Source: Pseudolabrys sp.
Lineage (GTDB): Bacteria; Pseudomonadota; Alphaproteobacteria; Rhizobiales; Xanthobacteraceae
Reading direction: 5' to 3'
DNA: 64,000 bases
Assembly (NCBI GenBank): GCA_026125895.1
Contig: JAHCKG010000002.1
Coordinates: forward strand, 62,001 to 126,000
The notes beneath the pieces were generated by a model, which was not told the origin of the DNA, made no database searches, and saw only the letters and a list, made by a program, of their open reading frames with translations. Shown here piece by piece: positions 17,245-26,042 of the stretch (position 1 is the first letter of the stretch; every line of letters starts with the position of its first letter). The translations under genes and the position numbers were made by a program.

Positions 17245-18219
17245 TCAGTTCAGCTTCATGCCGGTCTTGTGGGCGAAGTCGGCATAGGTGACGAAATCCT
17301 TCTGCACCAGTTTCTCGAAGGCATCGGCCGACATCGGCTCGGTGTCGGCGCCGATCTTGGCGAGCTTCGCCTTGACCTCGGGATTGTTGACCGCCTTGGT
17401 CAGCGCGGCGTTGAGCTTCTCGACGATCGCCTTGTCGGTCTTCTTCAGCGCGAACACGCCGATCCAGAAGGCGCTGGCGCTGTCGTGGTAACCCGCCTCT
17501 TCCGTCGTCGGCACATCCGGCAGCAGCGGCGCGCGCGTCGGGTTGGATACGGTGAGCCCCAGCAACTTGCCTTCCTTGATGTAAGGCAGCGCAGTGGCGA
17601 TCGGGCAGAAGTAGTAATCGACGCGGCCGGCGATCACTTCGGTCAGCGCCTCGGCGCCGCCCTTGAACGGCACGTTGAGCGCTTCGTAGCCGGCGCTGAG
17701 ACGGAAGCGCTCCGCCGCCAGATGCACCGCCGAGCCGACGCCGAGCGTAGCGAAGGAGAACTTGTTGGGGTTGGCTTTCGCGTCCTTGACGAAGTCCTGG
17801 ATCGTCTTGATGCCCTTCGACGGCGAGATGATCATCACGCTCGGCACATTGCCGATGATGCCGACGCCGGTGAAATCGTCCTTCGGCGAATAGGTCAGCT
17901 TGGAATACAAGGCCGGGGCAATGGCATGCGCCGAGGACGCGGCGAGGAACGTGTAACCGTCGGGGTCCGCCTTGGCGACCGCCGCTTCGCCGATGGTGCC
18001 GCCGGCGCCGCCGCGGTTCTCGATGATGAACTGCTGGCCGAGATCGCGGCCGACCTGGTCGAACACGATGCGCGGAATGATGTCGGTGGCGCTGCCGGCG
18101 CCGAACGGAATGACGACACGGACCGGATGCTCCGGCCAGTCGGCGGCGTAGGCGCCGGATAAGGCAGCCGGTGACGCAAGCAGCAGCAGGGTGAAAAAGA
18201 GAGCGCGACCGCGGCGCAT
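17245..18219 (-). CDS. Bug/TctC-family tripartite tricarboxylate transporter receptor
   Basis: Periplasmic solute receptor of the Bug family, which capture carboxylates or aromatic acids for TctAB permeases. The 324-residue precursor has a Sec signal (about residues 1-25, ending SGAYA). Family landmarks follow: WPEHPVRVVIPFGAGSATDI, FIIENRGGAGGTIG, and DGYTFLAAS with downstream YTPKDDF-like text (YSPKDDFTGVG). GGAGGTTTGTC precedes the ATG at 18219. No tctA or tctB lies nearby, so it is an orphan receptor, which is common for this expanded family in alpha- and betaproteobacteria. Ligand not predictable. Confidence 0.93.
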   Translation of the reverse strand: MRRGRALFFTLLLLASPAALSGAYAADWPEHPVRVVIPFGAGSATDIIPRIVFDQVGRDLGQQFIIENRGGAGGTIGEAAVAKADPDGYTFLAASSAHAIAPALYSKLTYSPKDDFTGVGIIGNVPSVMIISPSKGIKTIQDFVKDAKANPNKFSFATLGVGSAVHLAAERFRLSAGYEALNVPFKGGAEALTEVIAGRVDYYFCPIATALPYIKEGKLLGLTVSNPTRAPLLPDVPTTEEAGYHDSASAFWIGVFALKKTDKAIVEKLNAALTKAVNNPEVKAKLAKIGADTEPMSADAFEKLVQKDFVTYADFAHKTGMKLN

Positions 18220-18299
18220 GACAAACCTCCAGTCAAAGGGCGGGACGTCATGTCAGCAAGGACTGTGCCACGGGTAAAGCCCAAAAGCGGCCACCGCCC

Positions 18300-18758
18300 T
18301 CAGGCCGCATGCGCCTTTCGGCTGACGATCAGGGTCGTGCCCCGGACCGCCGTGACCACGACCGCCGTGCCGGCGGCGATATCGTCGGCGCATTCGGCGA
18401 GCCAGATCGTATCGCCCAGCCGCACCCGTCCCTGGCCATTGACGAAGGTCTCGCTGGCGGCGCCGTGCGCGCCGACCAGGTCGAGGTCGCGGCGGTTGAC
18501 GGAATCGTCGCCGCGGCCGCGGCGGTCAAAATGGCGATAGACGAAATAGCCGGCGACACAGGTGCCGATATTGAGGATGACGAAGGCCGTCAGTTGCGCC
18601 GACAGCGACAGCTCGACGAGGAAGCCGGCGAGCGCCGTCAGCGCGGCGGCGCAGGCGATCCAGATCAGGTAGCTGCCGGGCACCGGCAGTTCCATGAAGG
18701 CGATGATGACCGCCGCGACGGCCCAGGCCCATGGCGACAGGGTCGCGGGCCACATCAT
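18300..18758 (-). CDS. NfeD-family membrane protein
   Basis: A 152-residue protein with hydrophobic helices in its first 75 residues (WAWAVAAVIIAFMELPVPGS, LIWIACAAALTALAGFLVEL, LTAFVILNIGTCVAGYFVYR) and a C-terminal OB-fold-like domain (GQGRVRLGDTIWLAECADDI, VVVTAVRGTTLIVSRK). NfeD proteins partner with SPFH/stomatin proteins in membrane microdomains. The gene begins inside the end of the SPFH gene (ATGA overlap at 18755-18758), so the two are translationally coupled. The second ATG at 18755 is an alternative start. Confidence 0.9.
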   Translation of the reverse strand: MMWPATLSPWAWAVAAVIIAFMELPVPGSYLIWIACAAALTALAGFLVELSLSAQLTAFVILNIGTCVAGYFVYRHFDRRGRGDDSVNRRDLDLVGAHGAASETFVNGQGRVRLGDTIWLAECADDIAAGTAVVVTAVRGTTLIVSRKAHAA

Positions 18759-19690
18759 GTCGCGTCACCAACCTTGCCGTCGCCGACCTTGGCGTTCCGC
18801 GTGAGCTCGGCGATGCCGGAAATGGCGCCGACGACGCTCGACATCTCCATCGGCATCAGCATCAGCCGCACATTCGGCGAGTGACCGATCTGGTTGAGCG
18901 CATCGACGTATTTCTGCGCCACGAAATAGTTGAGCGCCTGCACATTGCCGTCCTCGACGGCCTTGGAGACGACGCGCGTCGCCTCCGCTTCCGCGGTCGC
19001 CAGACGCTCGCGCGCCTCGGCGTCGCGGTTGGCCGCGGACAGCCGGCCTTCGGCGGCGAGGATCTGCGACTGCTTCTCGCCCTCGGCCTTGAGGATCGCC
19101 GCCTGCTTGACGCCCTCGGCGGCGAGGATCGCGGCGCGGCGCTCGCGCTCGGCGGTGAGCTGCAGCGCCATCGATTTCACCACACTGTCCGGCGGGCTGA
19201 TGTCCTTGAGTTCGACGCGGGTGATCTTGGTGCCCCAGGGCTGCGTCGCGTTGTCGAGCACGTGGAGCAGCCGGTCGTTGATCTCATCGCGCTTCGACAA
19301 GGTCTCGTCGAGATCGAGCGCGCCGATCGCGGTGCGGATGTTGGTCATCGCCATGTTGATGACGGCGGTGCGCAGGTCCTGCACCTCATAGGCCGCGCGC
19401 GCCGCCTGCAGCACCTGAAAGAACACGATGCCGTCCACGGTGACCGAGGCGTTGTCCTTGGTGATGACGTCCTGGCTGGGGATTTCCAGCACCGCTTCCT
19501 GGACGTTGATCTTGTGGCCGATGGAATCGATGAACGGCACGATCAGATTGAGGCCCGGCATCAAGGTCGTGCGGTAGCGGCCGAAGCGTTCGACCGTCCA
19601 CTGGTAGCCCTGCGGCACGGTTTTGACGCCGGCGGCGATGACCGCGAGCGTGAGCACCACGAGCGCAACGAGGAAAACGAGGGATTCCAT
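18755..19690 (-). CDS. SPFH/Band 7 (stomatin-like, QmcA-type) protein
   Basis: A 311-residue membrane-anchored SPFH protein. The start at 19690 has GGAGGT four bases upstream. The N-terminal helix (SLVFLVALVVLTLAVIAAG) is followed by the Band 7 domain: VPQGYQWTVERFGRYRTTLM, PGLNLIVPFID and KDNASVTVDGIVFFQV. A long Ala/Glu/Lys-rich coiled coil follows (ERRAAILAAEGVKQAAILKA, about residues 185-245). The C-terminal segment resembles E. coli QmcA (YVDALNQIG). Such proteins oligomerise into cages around membrane proteases or scaffold microdomains. Coupled to nfeD downstream. Confidence 0.93.
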   Translation of the reverse strand: MESLVFLVALVVLTLAVIAAGVKTVPQGYQWTVERFGRYRTTLMPGLNLIVPFIDSIGHKINVQEAVLEIPSQDVITKDNASVTVDGIVFFQVLQAARAAYEVQDLRTAVINMAMTNIRTAIGALDLDETLSKRDEINDRLLHVLDNATQPWGTKITRVELKDISPPDSVVKSMALQLTAERERRAAILAAEGVKQAAILKAEGEKQSQILAAEGRLSAANRDAEARERLATAEAEATRVVSKAVEDGNVQALNYFVAQKYVDALNQIGHSPNVRLMLMPMEMSSVVGAISGIAELTRNAKVGDGKVGDAT

Positions 19691-19783
19691 GATACCTCCG
19701 GGGACCGCCAACCTACAGGCCCGGGAGCATAGCATCAAATCGGCACGAGCGAACGCGAGCGGCGCGGCGCGCCGCCCGGCGCC

Positions 19784-22700
19784 TTATTCCGCGGCCACCT
19801 GGGCCGGCGCCTCTTCGACCTCTTGGAGCTGCGGCTCGAGACGGCGCTTGAGCATGCGGTCGACGCGGTCGAGGTAGAGGTAGATCACCGGCGTGATGTA
19901 GAGCGTCAGCAACTGCGACACGCACAGGCCGCCGACGACGGCGACGCCGAGCGGCTGGCGCAATTCGGCGCCGGCGCCCGCACCGAGCGCGATCGGCAGC
20001 GTGCCGAAGATCGCGGCGAAGGTCGTCATCATGATCGGACGGAAGCGCAAGCTGGCCGCCTCGCGGATCGCGGCTTCCGCCGACAGGCCGACGCGGCGGC
20101 GCTCGATGGCGAAGTCGATCATCATGATCGCGTTCTTCTTGACGATGCCGACCAGCATGACGATGCCGATCATGGCGATCACCGACAGGTCCATCTTGAA
20201 CAGCAGCAGCGTCAGGATGGCGCCGATGCCGGCCGACGGCAGGCCGGAGATGATCGTGATCGGATGGATGAAGCTCTCGTAGAGAATGCCGAGCACGACA
20301 TAGGCGGCGAAGATCGCGGCGAGGATCAGCACGCCCTGCCCGCGCAGCGAATCCTGGAACACCTGCGCAGTGCCCTGGAAACCGGTGTTGATCGAAGCCG
20401 GCAGCCGCTCGTCGCGCTCCAGCTTCTGGATCGCATCGACCGCCTGGCCGAGCGACGTGCCCGGCGACAGGTTGAACGAGATCGTCACCGCCGGCTGCTG
20501 GCCCTGGTGGTTGACCTGCAGCGGACCGACGGTGCGCACGAAACGCGTCACCGCCGACAGCGGCACCGAAATGCCCGTCGATGTCTTGAGGAAGATGCGG
20601 TCGAGGTCGTTGGCGCCGGTCTGGTACTCCGGCAGGCTCTCGAGAATGACCTGGTAGTCGTTGGCCGGCGTATAGATGGTGGCGACCTGACGCGTGCCGA
20701 AGGCGTTGTAGAGCTCCTGGCGGATCTGGTCGATGGTGAAGCCGTAGACGCCGGCCTTCTCGCGATCGACTTCGACGGTCACCTGCGGGTTCTTGACGTA
20801 GAGGTCGGTGGTGACGTCGAGCAGGCCCGGGATCTTGGCGATCTTGTCGCGCATCTCCGGCGCCAGGCGATACAGCGTGTCGGTGTCGTTCGACTGCATC
20901 GTGTACTGGTACTGGCTCTTGGACGGCCGGCCGCCGAGATTGATGTTCTGGATCGGCTGCAGGAAGAGCTGCATGCCGATGACCTGGCCGGCGTTGCGGC
21001 GCAGCCGCGCGATGATGGTCTGGGCGCTGTCGCGCTCGGCGCGCGGCTTCAGCGCCACCAGCATGCGGCCGCTGTTGAGAAGACCGTTGGGACCGCCATT
21101 GCCGACCGTCGAGTTGACGTAAGCCACCGCCGGATCCTTGCGGATGATATCGGCGACCTGGCGCTGATGCGCGACCATGGCGGCGTAGGAGATGTCGCTG
21201 CGCGCCTCGGTGATGCCGCTGAGATAGCCGGTGTCCTCGATCGGAAAGAAGCCCTTCGGCACGATCATATAGAGCCAGATGGTGGCGACGATCGTCAGGA
21301 AGGTCACGCCGAGCATGATCTGCTTGTAGGCGAGCACGCGGTCGAGCGACCACTCGTAGAAGCGCAGCACGCCGTTGAACGCGCTCTCGAAGCCGCGCAG
21401 CACGAAATTGAGCTTCTCCTCCTCGCCCGGGCGGTGGCCCTTGAGCACGCGGGCGCACAGCATCGGCGTCAGCGTCAGCGAGACGAAGCCGGAGACGATG
21501 ATGGCGACCGAAACGGTGACTGCGAATTCGCGGAACACGCGGCCGACCATGCCGCCCATCAGCAGCACCGGGATGAACACCGCAATCAGCGAGAAAGTGA
21601 TCGACACGATGGTGAAGCCGATCTCGCGCGCGCCCTTGAGCGCCGCCTCGAACGGCCGCATGCCACCCTCGATGTGGCGCACGATGTTCTCAAGCATGAC
21701 GATGGCGTCGTCGACGACGAAGCCGACCGACAAGGTCAGCGCCAGCAGCGTCATGTTGTTGATCGAGAAGCCGAACAGGTACATCGCCGCGCAGGTGCCG
21801 ACCAGCGAGATCGGCACCGCCAGCGCCGGGATGACGGTCGCCGACACCTTGCGCAGGAACAGGAAGATGACCATGACGACCAGCGCGATGGCGATGGCCA
21901 GCGTCTCCTGCACGTCGTGCACGGCGTCGCGGATCGAAATCGAACGGTCGAACAGCGGCGCCATGCTGATCGACGGCGGAATCTGCGCGCGCGCCGCCAC
22001 CAGCGCGTTGCGCACCAGATCGACCACCTCGACGGTGTTGGCGTCGGGCTGGCGCTGGACGGCCAGCACGATGGCGCGGGCGTCGTTGAACCAGGTCGCG
22101 ACCTTGTCGTTCTCGACGCTGTCGATGACGCGCGCCACTTCGCTGAGCTTGATCGGCGCGCCGTTGACGTATTTGACCACGACCTCGCGATAGTCGGCGG
22201 CGCGACGCATCGAGCTGGTCGCAAGCAGCGTCAGCGCCTGCTGCGGGCCGTCGAGCGTGCCAACCGGTGCCGCCGAATTGGCCTTGGAAATGACGCTGCG
22301 GATTTCGTCGAGCGAGATGTTGCGCGCCGCCGCGGCGGCCGGATCGACCTGGACGCGGACGGCGAATTTCTGCGCGCCGTAGACCGACACCTGGGCGACG
22401 CCGCTCAATTGCGACAATTGCGGCCCCAGCACGGTTTCCGCGTAGTCGTCGATGACCGAGAGCGGCATGGTGTCGGAGCGCATCGACACGAACAGCACCG
22501 GGAAATCGCCCGGATTGACCTTGCGGAACGACGGCGGCGTCGTCATTTCCGCCGGCAACTTGCGCTGCGCCGTGGTCAGCGCCGTCTGCACGTCGAGTGC
22601 GGCGCCGTCGATGTTGCGGCCGAGGTCGAACTGGATGGTGATCGAGGTGTTGCCGGACGACGATGACGAGGTCATCGACGAGATGCCGGCGATGGTCGAT

Positions 22701-22912
22701 AGCTGGCGCTCGATCGGCGAAGCCACCGACGCCGCCATGGTCTCCGGCGAAGCGCCGGGCAACGTCGCGGTGATGCGGATGGTCGGGAAATCGACGGCCG
22801 GCAGTGCCGCAACCGCGAGCAGCCGATATCCGAAGACGCCGAGCACGATGATCGAGGCGATCATCAGCGTGGTGAGCACCGGCCGGCGAATACAGATCTC
22901 GGAGATGTTCAT
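19784..22912 (-). CDS. RND-family multidrug efflux permease
   Basis: Inner-membrane proton antiporter of 1042 residues with two six-helix halves and large periplasmic loops. The start is MNISEICIRRPVLTTLM, typical of the MdtB/MdtC subgroup rather than AcrB. The essential proton-relay aspartate pair is intact (GFVVDDAIVMLEN), as is the motif before it (INNMTLLALTLS), and helix 12 carries the usual MIGIVMLVGIVKKNAIMM-type text. It forms an operon with the membrane-fusion protein 64 bases upstream. Only one permease is present, unlike the mdtBC pair. No outer-membrane factor is adjacent; the TolC at 34570 could serve. Substrates cannot be inferred. Confidence 0.95.
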   Translation of the reverse strand: MNISEICIRRPVLTTLMIASIIVLGVFGYRLLAVAALPAVDFPTIRITATLPGASPETMAASVASPIERQLSTIAGISSMTSSSSSGNTSITIQFDLGRNIDGAALDVQTALTTAQRKLPAEMTTPPSFRKVNPGDFPVLFVSMRSDTMPLSVIDDYAETVLGPQLSQLSGVAQVSVYGAQKFAVRVQVDPAAAAARNISLDEIRSVISKANSAAPVGTLDGPQQALTLLATSSMRRAADYREVVVKYVNGAPIKLSEVARVIDSVENDKVATWFNDARAIVLAVQRQPDANTVEVVDLVRNALVAARAQIPPSISMAPLFDRSISIRDAVHDVQETLAIAIALVVMVIFLFLRKVSATVIPALAVPISLVGTCAAMYLFGFSINNMTLLALTLSVGFVVDDAIVMLENIVRHIEGGMRPFEAALKGAREIGFTIVSITFSLIAVFIPVLLMGGMVGRVFREFAVTVSVAIIVSGFVSLTLTPMLCARVLKGHRPGEEEKLNFVLRGFESAFNGVLRFYEWSLDRVLAYKQIMLGVTFLTIVATIWLYMIVPKGFFPIEDTGYLSGITEARSDISYAAMVAHQRQVADIIRKDPAVAYVNSTVGNGGPNGLLNSGRMLVALKPRAERDSAQTIIARLRRNAGQVIGMQLFLQPIQNINLGGRPSKSQYQYTMQSNDTDTLYRLAPEMRDKIAKIPGLLDVTTDLYVKNPQVTVEVDREKAGVYGFTIDQIRQELYNAFGTRQVATIYTPANDYQVILESLPEYQTGANDLDRIFLKTSTGISVPLSAVTRFVRTVGPLQVNHQGQQPAVTISFNLSPGTSLGQAVDAIQKLERDERLPASINTGFQGTAQVFQDSLRGQGVLILAAIFAAYVVLGILYESFIHPITIISGLPSAGIGAILTLLLFKMDLSVIAMIGIVMLVGIVKKNAIMMIDFAIERRRVGLSAEAAIREAASLRFRPIMMTTFAAIFGTLPIALGAGAGAELRQPLGVAVVGGLCVSQLLTLYITPVIYLYLDRVDRMLKRRLEPQLQEVEEAPAQVAAE

Positions 22913-22976
22913 GCTGGTGAGCCTGCTCGACCTGTCCTGATTGTTCGCCGGCGCAATATGATGCGGCTGCCCCGCC

Positions 22977-24143
22977 TCAGCTCGCTTCCCCGTTATCCTT
23001 CTGCGCCACCGGCTTGCCGCCGGTGCGCGGACTGATCTTGGTGCCGTTCGACAGTTGCAATTGGCCGTCGGTGACGACGGTCTCGCCGCCCTGCAGGCCC
23101 GAGGTGACGACCGACAGATCGCCGACCTGGCGCTCCACCTTCACCGCCTGCACCTTGGCCTGGTCGCCATCGACCAGGAAGACGAAGGTGCCGGTCTGGC
23201 TGACCTGCACCGCGGTCGACGGCACGACGACCGCCTCCTCGCTGCGCAAGGTCATCTCGGCCGTCACCAGCGTGCCCGGCCACAGCAGTTCGTCGGTGTT
23301 GGGCATGGTCGCCCGCAAGGTCGCCATGCCAGTCGTCGGATCGACAGTGTTCTCGATCATCGACACCTTGCCCTGAGCGCGCTTGGTCTGCCCGGGCACG
23401 GCCACCTGGACGGCGGCGGTGCCGGCCGCGATCGCGTCGCGGATGGCCGGCAGGTTCTTCTGCGGCACCGTGAACGAGACATAGACCGGCGCCATCTGGA
23501 TGATCGTGGCCATCGGCTGCGTGTCGGCCTGACGCACGAAATTGCCGACCTTCACATTCGCGGCGCTGATCAAGCCGGTGATCGGCGCGGTGACGTCGCA
23601 GTACGAACGCTGCGCCTTGAGATTGTCGAGCGTGCCCTGGTCCGACTTGATGGCGGCGGTGAAGATGTCGGACTGCGTCTTGGCATTGTCGAGGTTGACC
23701 GTCGGCGTCGCCGACTTGGCGACCAGATCGGTGTAACGCTGCACGTCGCGTTGCGCGCCGGCGAGCTGCGCCCGGTCGCGGGCGAGATTGCCCTCGGTCA
23801 CCGCGATCAGCGCTTCCGTGACGCGGCAGTCGAGCGTGAAAAGCTTGTCGCCTTTGGTGACGTGGGAGCCGTCGGCGAAGTGGACGCCAGTGATGGCGGT
23901 GTCGACACGGGCCTTGAGAGCGACGCTCGCGATCGGGGTCACGGTTCCCAGCGCATCGAGGCGCACCGGGACCTCCTTGCGCTCGGCCTTGCCAATCTCG
24001 ACCGGCACCGCGCGCGCAGCCGGTGCGCGGCTCGCCTGCGCATGGGCATCGCCCTTGTCAGGCGTCCAGAATCCCCGGGTGACCACCGCGACGCCGATTA
24101 AGGCAAGCACGGCCACCCCAAATAGCCATTTGCGTGTCGTCAT
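22977..24143 (-). CDS. RND efflux membrane-fusion (periplasmic adaptor) protein
   Basis: A 388-residue HlyD/MdtA-type adaptor linking the RND permease to an outer-membrane channel. It has an N-terminal anchor (about residues 5-26, KWLFGVAVLALIGVAVVTRG) without a lipobox. A lipoyl half-motif lies at LKARVDTAITGVHFADGSHV, followed by an alpha-hairpin (ALIAVTEGNLARDRAQLAGA) and the second half-motif (VTAPITGLISAANVKVGNFV). A beta-barrel and membrane-proximal domain end the protein. The permease follows after 64 bases. The divergent region towards xth holds a perfect 12-base palindrome that could be an operator. Confidence 0.94.
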   Translation of the reverse strand: MTTRKWLFGVAVLALIGVAVVTRGFWTPDKGDAHAQASRAPAARAVPVEIGKAERKEVPVRLDALGTVTPIASVALKARVDTAITGVHFADGSHVTKGDKLFTLDCRVTEALIAVTEGNLARDRAQLAGAQRDVQRYTDLVAKSATPTVNLDNAKTQSDIFTAAIKSDQGTLDNLKAQRSYCDVTAPITGLISAANVKVGNFVRQADTQPMATIIQMAPVYVSFTVPQKNLPAIRDAIAAGTAAVQVAVPGQTKRAQGKVSMIENTVDPTTGMATLRATMPNTDELLWPGTLVTAEMTLRSEEAVVVPSTAVQVSQTGTFVFLVDGDQAKVQAVKVERQVGDLSVVTSGLQGGETVVTDGQLQLSNGTKISPRTGGKPVAQKDNGEAS

Positions 24144-24265
24144 TCTCGTTCTTCTATGAACCCGGGGACGCTAGTGCCCCCACCCCCGGGCGTTCTCCCT
24201 CTGCTCGGCGAAATCCCAGCCATAATATGGCCTTTGGCGCCGTGCTGGGCGCCTGTGTATCATAT

Positions 24266-24277
24266 TAACGCGCGTTA
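24266..24277. promoter_or_regulatory. Perfect 12-base palindrome upstream of the efflux operon
   Basis: TAACGCGCGTTA is its own reverse complement and lies in the 243-base divergent gap between the adaptor gene (start 24143) and xth (start 24387). Such symmetrical sites upstream of RND pumps are often operators for dimeric repressors, but no regulator gene is adjacent. A second feature of the gap is a nine-base inverted repeat, GTAAAGAGC at 24301 with GCTCTTTAC at 24339. Confidence 0.35.
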
Positions 24278-24386
24278 TGGCACTTCCCTGCGGCGGTCTG
24301 GTAAAGAGCCGGACTATTTATTTGGCCCGCGTTTATGTGCTCTTTACGCGGCCGACCGCAAAACCCACCTGCCGGACACCCCCGAC

Positions 24387-25178
24387 ATGCGAATAGCCAC
24401 CTGGAACGTCAATTCGATTCGTCAGCGCCTCGACAGCCTCCAGGCCTGGTTGAAGGAGCGGTCGCCCGACATCGTCTGCCTGCAGGAGATCAAGTGTCAG
24501 GACGATGCTTTCCCGCGGGAGACCTTCGAGGCCATGGGCTATAACGTCGCAGTCCACGGCCAGAAGACTTTCAACGGCGTGGCCCTGCTGTCCAAATTTC
24601 CATTCGACGAGGTGGCGCCCGGCCTGATCGGTGACGAGGCCGACGTCCAGGCGCGCTTTCTCGAGGCCCTGGTCTCGACCAAGACCGGCGTCGTGCGCGT
24701 GGTGAGCCTCTATCTGCCCAACGGCAACCCGGCGCCCGGCGACAAGTACGATTACAAATTGCGCTGGATGGACCGGCTGATCGCTTTCTCCCGCGAGCGC
24801 CTCAAACTCGAGGAGCCGCTGGTGCTGGCCGGCGACTACAACGTCATCCCCGCCGCGCTCGATGCCAAGAAGCCCGAGATCTGGGTCAACGACGCGCTGT
24901 TCCTGCCGCAGACGCGCGAGCGCTTTCGCGCACTGATCAATCTCGGCTTCACTGACGCCATCCGCGCGGTGAACGAGGACGGCGGCCTCTATAGCTTCTG
25001 GGATTACCAGGCCGGCGCCTGGCAGAAGAACGACGGCATCCGCATCGACCATCTGCTGCTGTCGCCGCAGGCCGCCGACAAGCTCATCGATGCCGGCATC
25101 GACAAGCACGTGCGCTCCTGGGACAAACCCTCGGATCACGTGCCGGTGTATGTCGATCTCGATATCGATGGACGCTGA
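24387..25178 (+). CDS. xth: Exodeoxyribonuclease III
   Basis: Mg-dependent AP endonuclease and 3'-5' exonuclease of base-excision repair. The start at 24387 gives MRIATWNVNSIRQRLDSLQ, exactly the family N-terminus; a longer frame to 24156 is unrelated text. Catalytic landmarks: VCLQEIKCQD (metal-binding Glu), LYLPNGNP, VLAGDYNVIP, the IRIDHLLLSP segment and SDHVPVYVDLD (general base Asp-His). Length 263 is standard. Its end is 21 bases from the convergent ExoR-like gene. A DNA glycosylase that makes AP sites, its natural upstream partner, lies at 28051. Confidence 0.95.
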   Translation: MRIATWNVNSIRQRLDSLQAWLKERSPDIVCLQEIKCQDDAFPRETFEAMGYNVAVHGQKTFNGVALLSKFPFDEVAPGLIGDEADVQARFLEALVSTKTGVVRVVSLYLPNGNPAPGDKYDYKLRWMDRLIAFSRERLKLEEPLVLAGDYNVIPAALDAKKPEIWVNDALFLPQTRERFRALINLGFTDAIRAVNEDGGLYSFWDYQAGAWQKNDGIRIDHLLLSPQAADKLIDAGIDKHVRSWDKPSDHVPVYVDLDIDGR

Positions 25179-25199
25179 GGAGTAAACGAAGGCGGCGCG

Positions 25200-26042
25200 T
25201 CAGTCGCGGCGGCTTTCCATCCAGCGCTTGAGATACACGAGCGCCAGCGCGCGCTCGTCCTCGGTCGATTGCGCATAGGCGCTGTCGTAAAGTTTCTCGA
25301 CCCAGGTCTCGTCCGGGCTGGCGCGCGAAGCATCCCGCGCCAAGGTCAGCCACATCAGGCCGCGCGCCGCCTGCCGCGGCACATGATCGCCGGCGAACAG
25401 CATGGCGCCCAGCATCGCCTGCGCCTTGCACTGGCCCTTTTGCGCCGACAGGCCGAACCAGCGCGCCGCGGTGCGCGGATCGTGCGGGGCGCCGGTGCCG
25501 TTGAGATAGAGGCGGGCCAGATAATACTGGGCGTCGGCATCGCGGAAATATGAGGCCGCGTAATCGAACATCTGCCGCGCCCGCTCCGGCTCGGCCTTGA
25601 TCTTGGTGTTCGGAATGCCGTCGAGATAGTAGTGGCCGAGCGCGACAAAAGCCGAAGCGACGAAGCGCGACTGCGGCCCGTCCGGATTATCGTCGGCGTG
25701 GTTGGCGGCGATGCTGCGAAAATATTCGAAGGCCTTGAGATCGTCCTGCGCGACGCCGTCGCCGGCCTGATACATGCGGCCGAGCTTCCACTGCGCCACG
25801 GCGTGGCCGCGCTCGGCGGCGTATTCGAGCGAGTGCAGCGCCTTTTCCTTGTCGCCGGTCTTGAGCCAGTGCGCGCCGGAGCGGAACGCCTCGTTCATCG
25901 ATTTCGACGCCGGCGGCCCTGCCGCCACGACGTCGTCGTCGGATTTCGAGCCGTCGAATGCGAGCGCCGGCGCGACCACAACCGCGAGGGTCAGGCCGAG
26001 ACCAAGCGTTGCCCAACGCAAATGTGCGTCAGCCGTCCGCAT
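25200..26042 (-). CDS. exoR: Periplasmic Sel1-repeat protein, ExoR-like
   Basis: A 280-residue precursor with a signal peptide (about residues 1-28, ending APALA) and four Sel1/TPR-type repeats, e.g. [54 protein letters not shown] and [20 protein letters not shown]. Repeat spacing and sequence resemble ExoR, the periplasmic inhibitor of the ExoS-ChvI two-component system in rhizobia. That assignment rests on memory of the family and could equally be a generic Sel1 protein. No exoS or chvI is in the window. The ATG overlaps the last 14 bases of ilvD on the same strand, suggesting coupled translation. Confidence 0.65.
   Translation of the reverse strand: MRTADAHLRWATLGLGLTLAVVVAPALAFDGSKSDDDVVAAGPPASKSMNEAFRSGAHWLKTGDKEKALHSLEYAAERGHAVAQWKLGRMYQAGDGVAQDDLKAFEYFRSIAANHADDNPDGPQSRFVASAFVALGHYYLDGIPNTKIKAEPERARQMFDYAASYFRDADAQYYLARLYLNGTGAPHDPRTAARWFGLSAQKGQCKAQAMLGAMLFAGDHVPRQAARGLMWLTLARDASRASPDETWVEKLYDSAYAQSTEDERALALVYLKRWMESRRD

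Noticed and set aside
17245-18219. A complete tripartite tricarboxylate transporter
   Set aside because: Only the Bug receptor is present; no TctA or TctB permease gene is nearby.
19823-22666. A 947-residue plus-strand frame opposite the RND permease
   Set aside because: Antisense shadow of a GC-rich gene: Asp/Arg/His-rich, no domain recognised, and the minus-strand RND gene is unambiguous.
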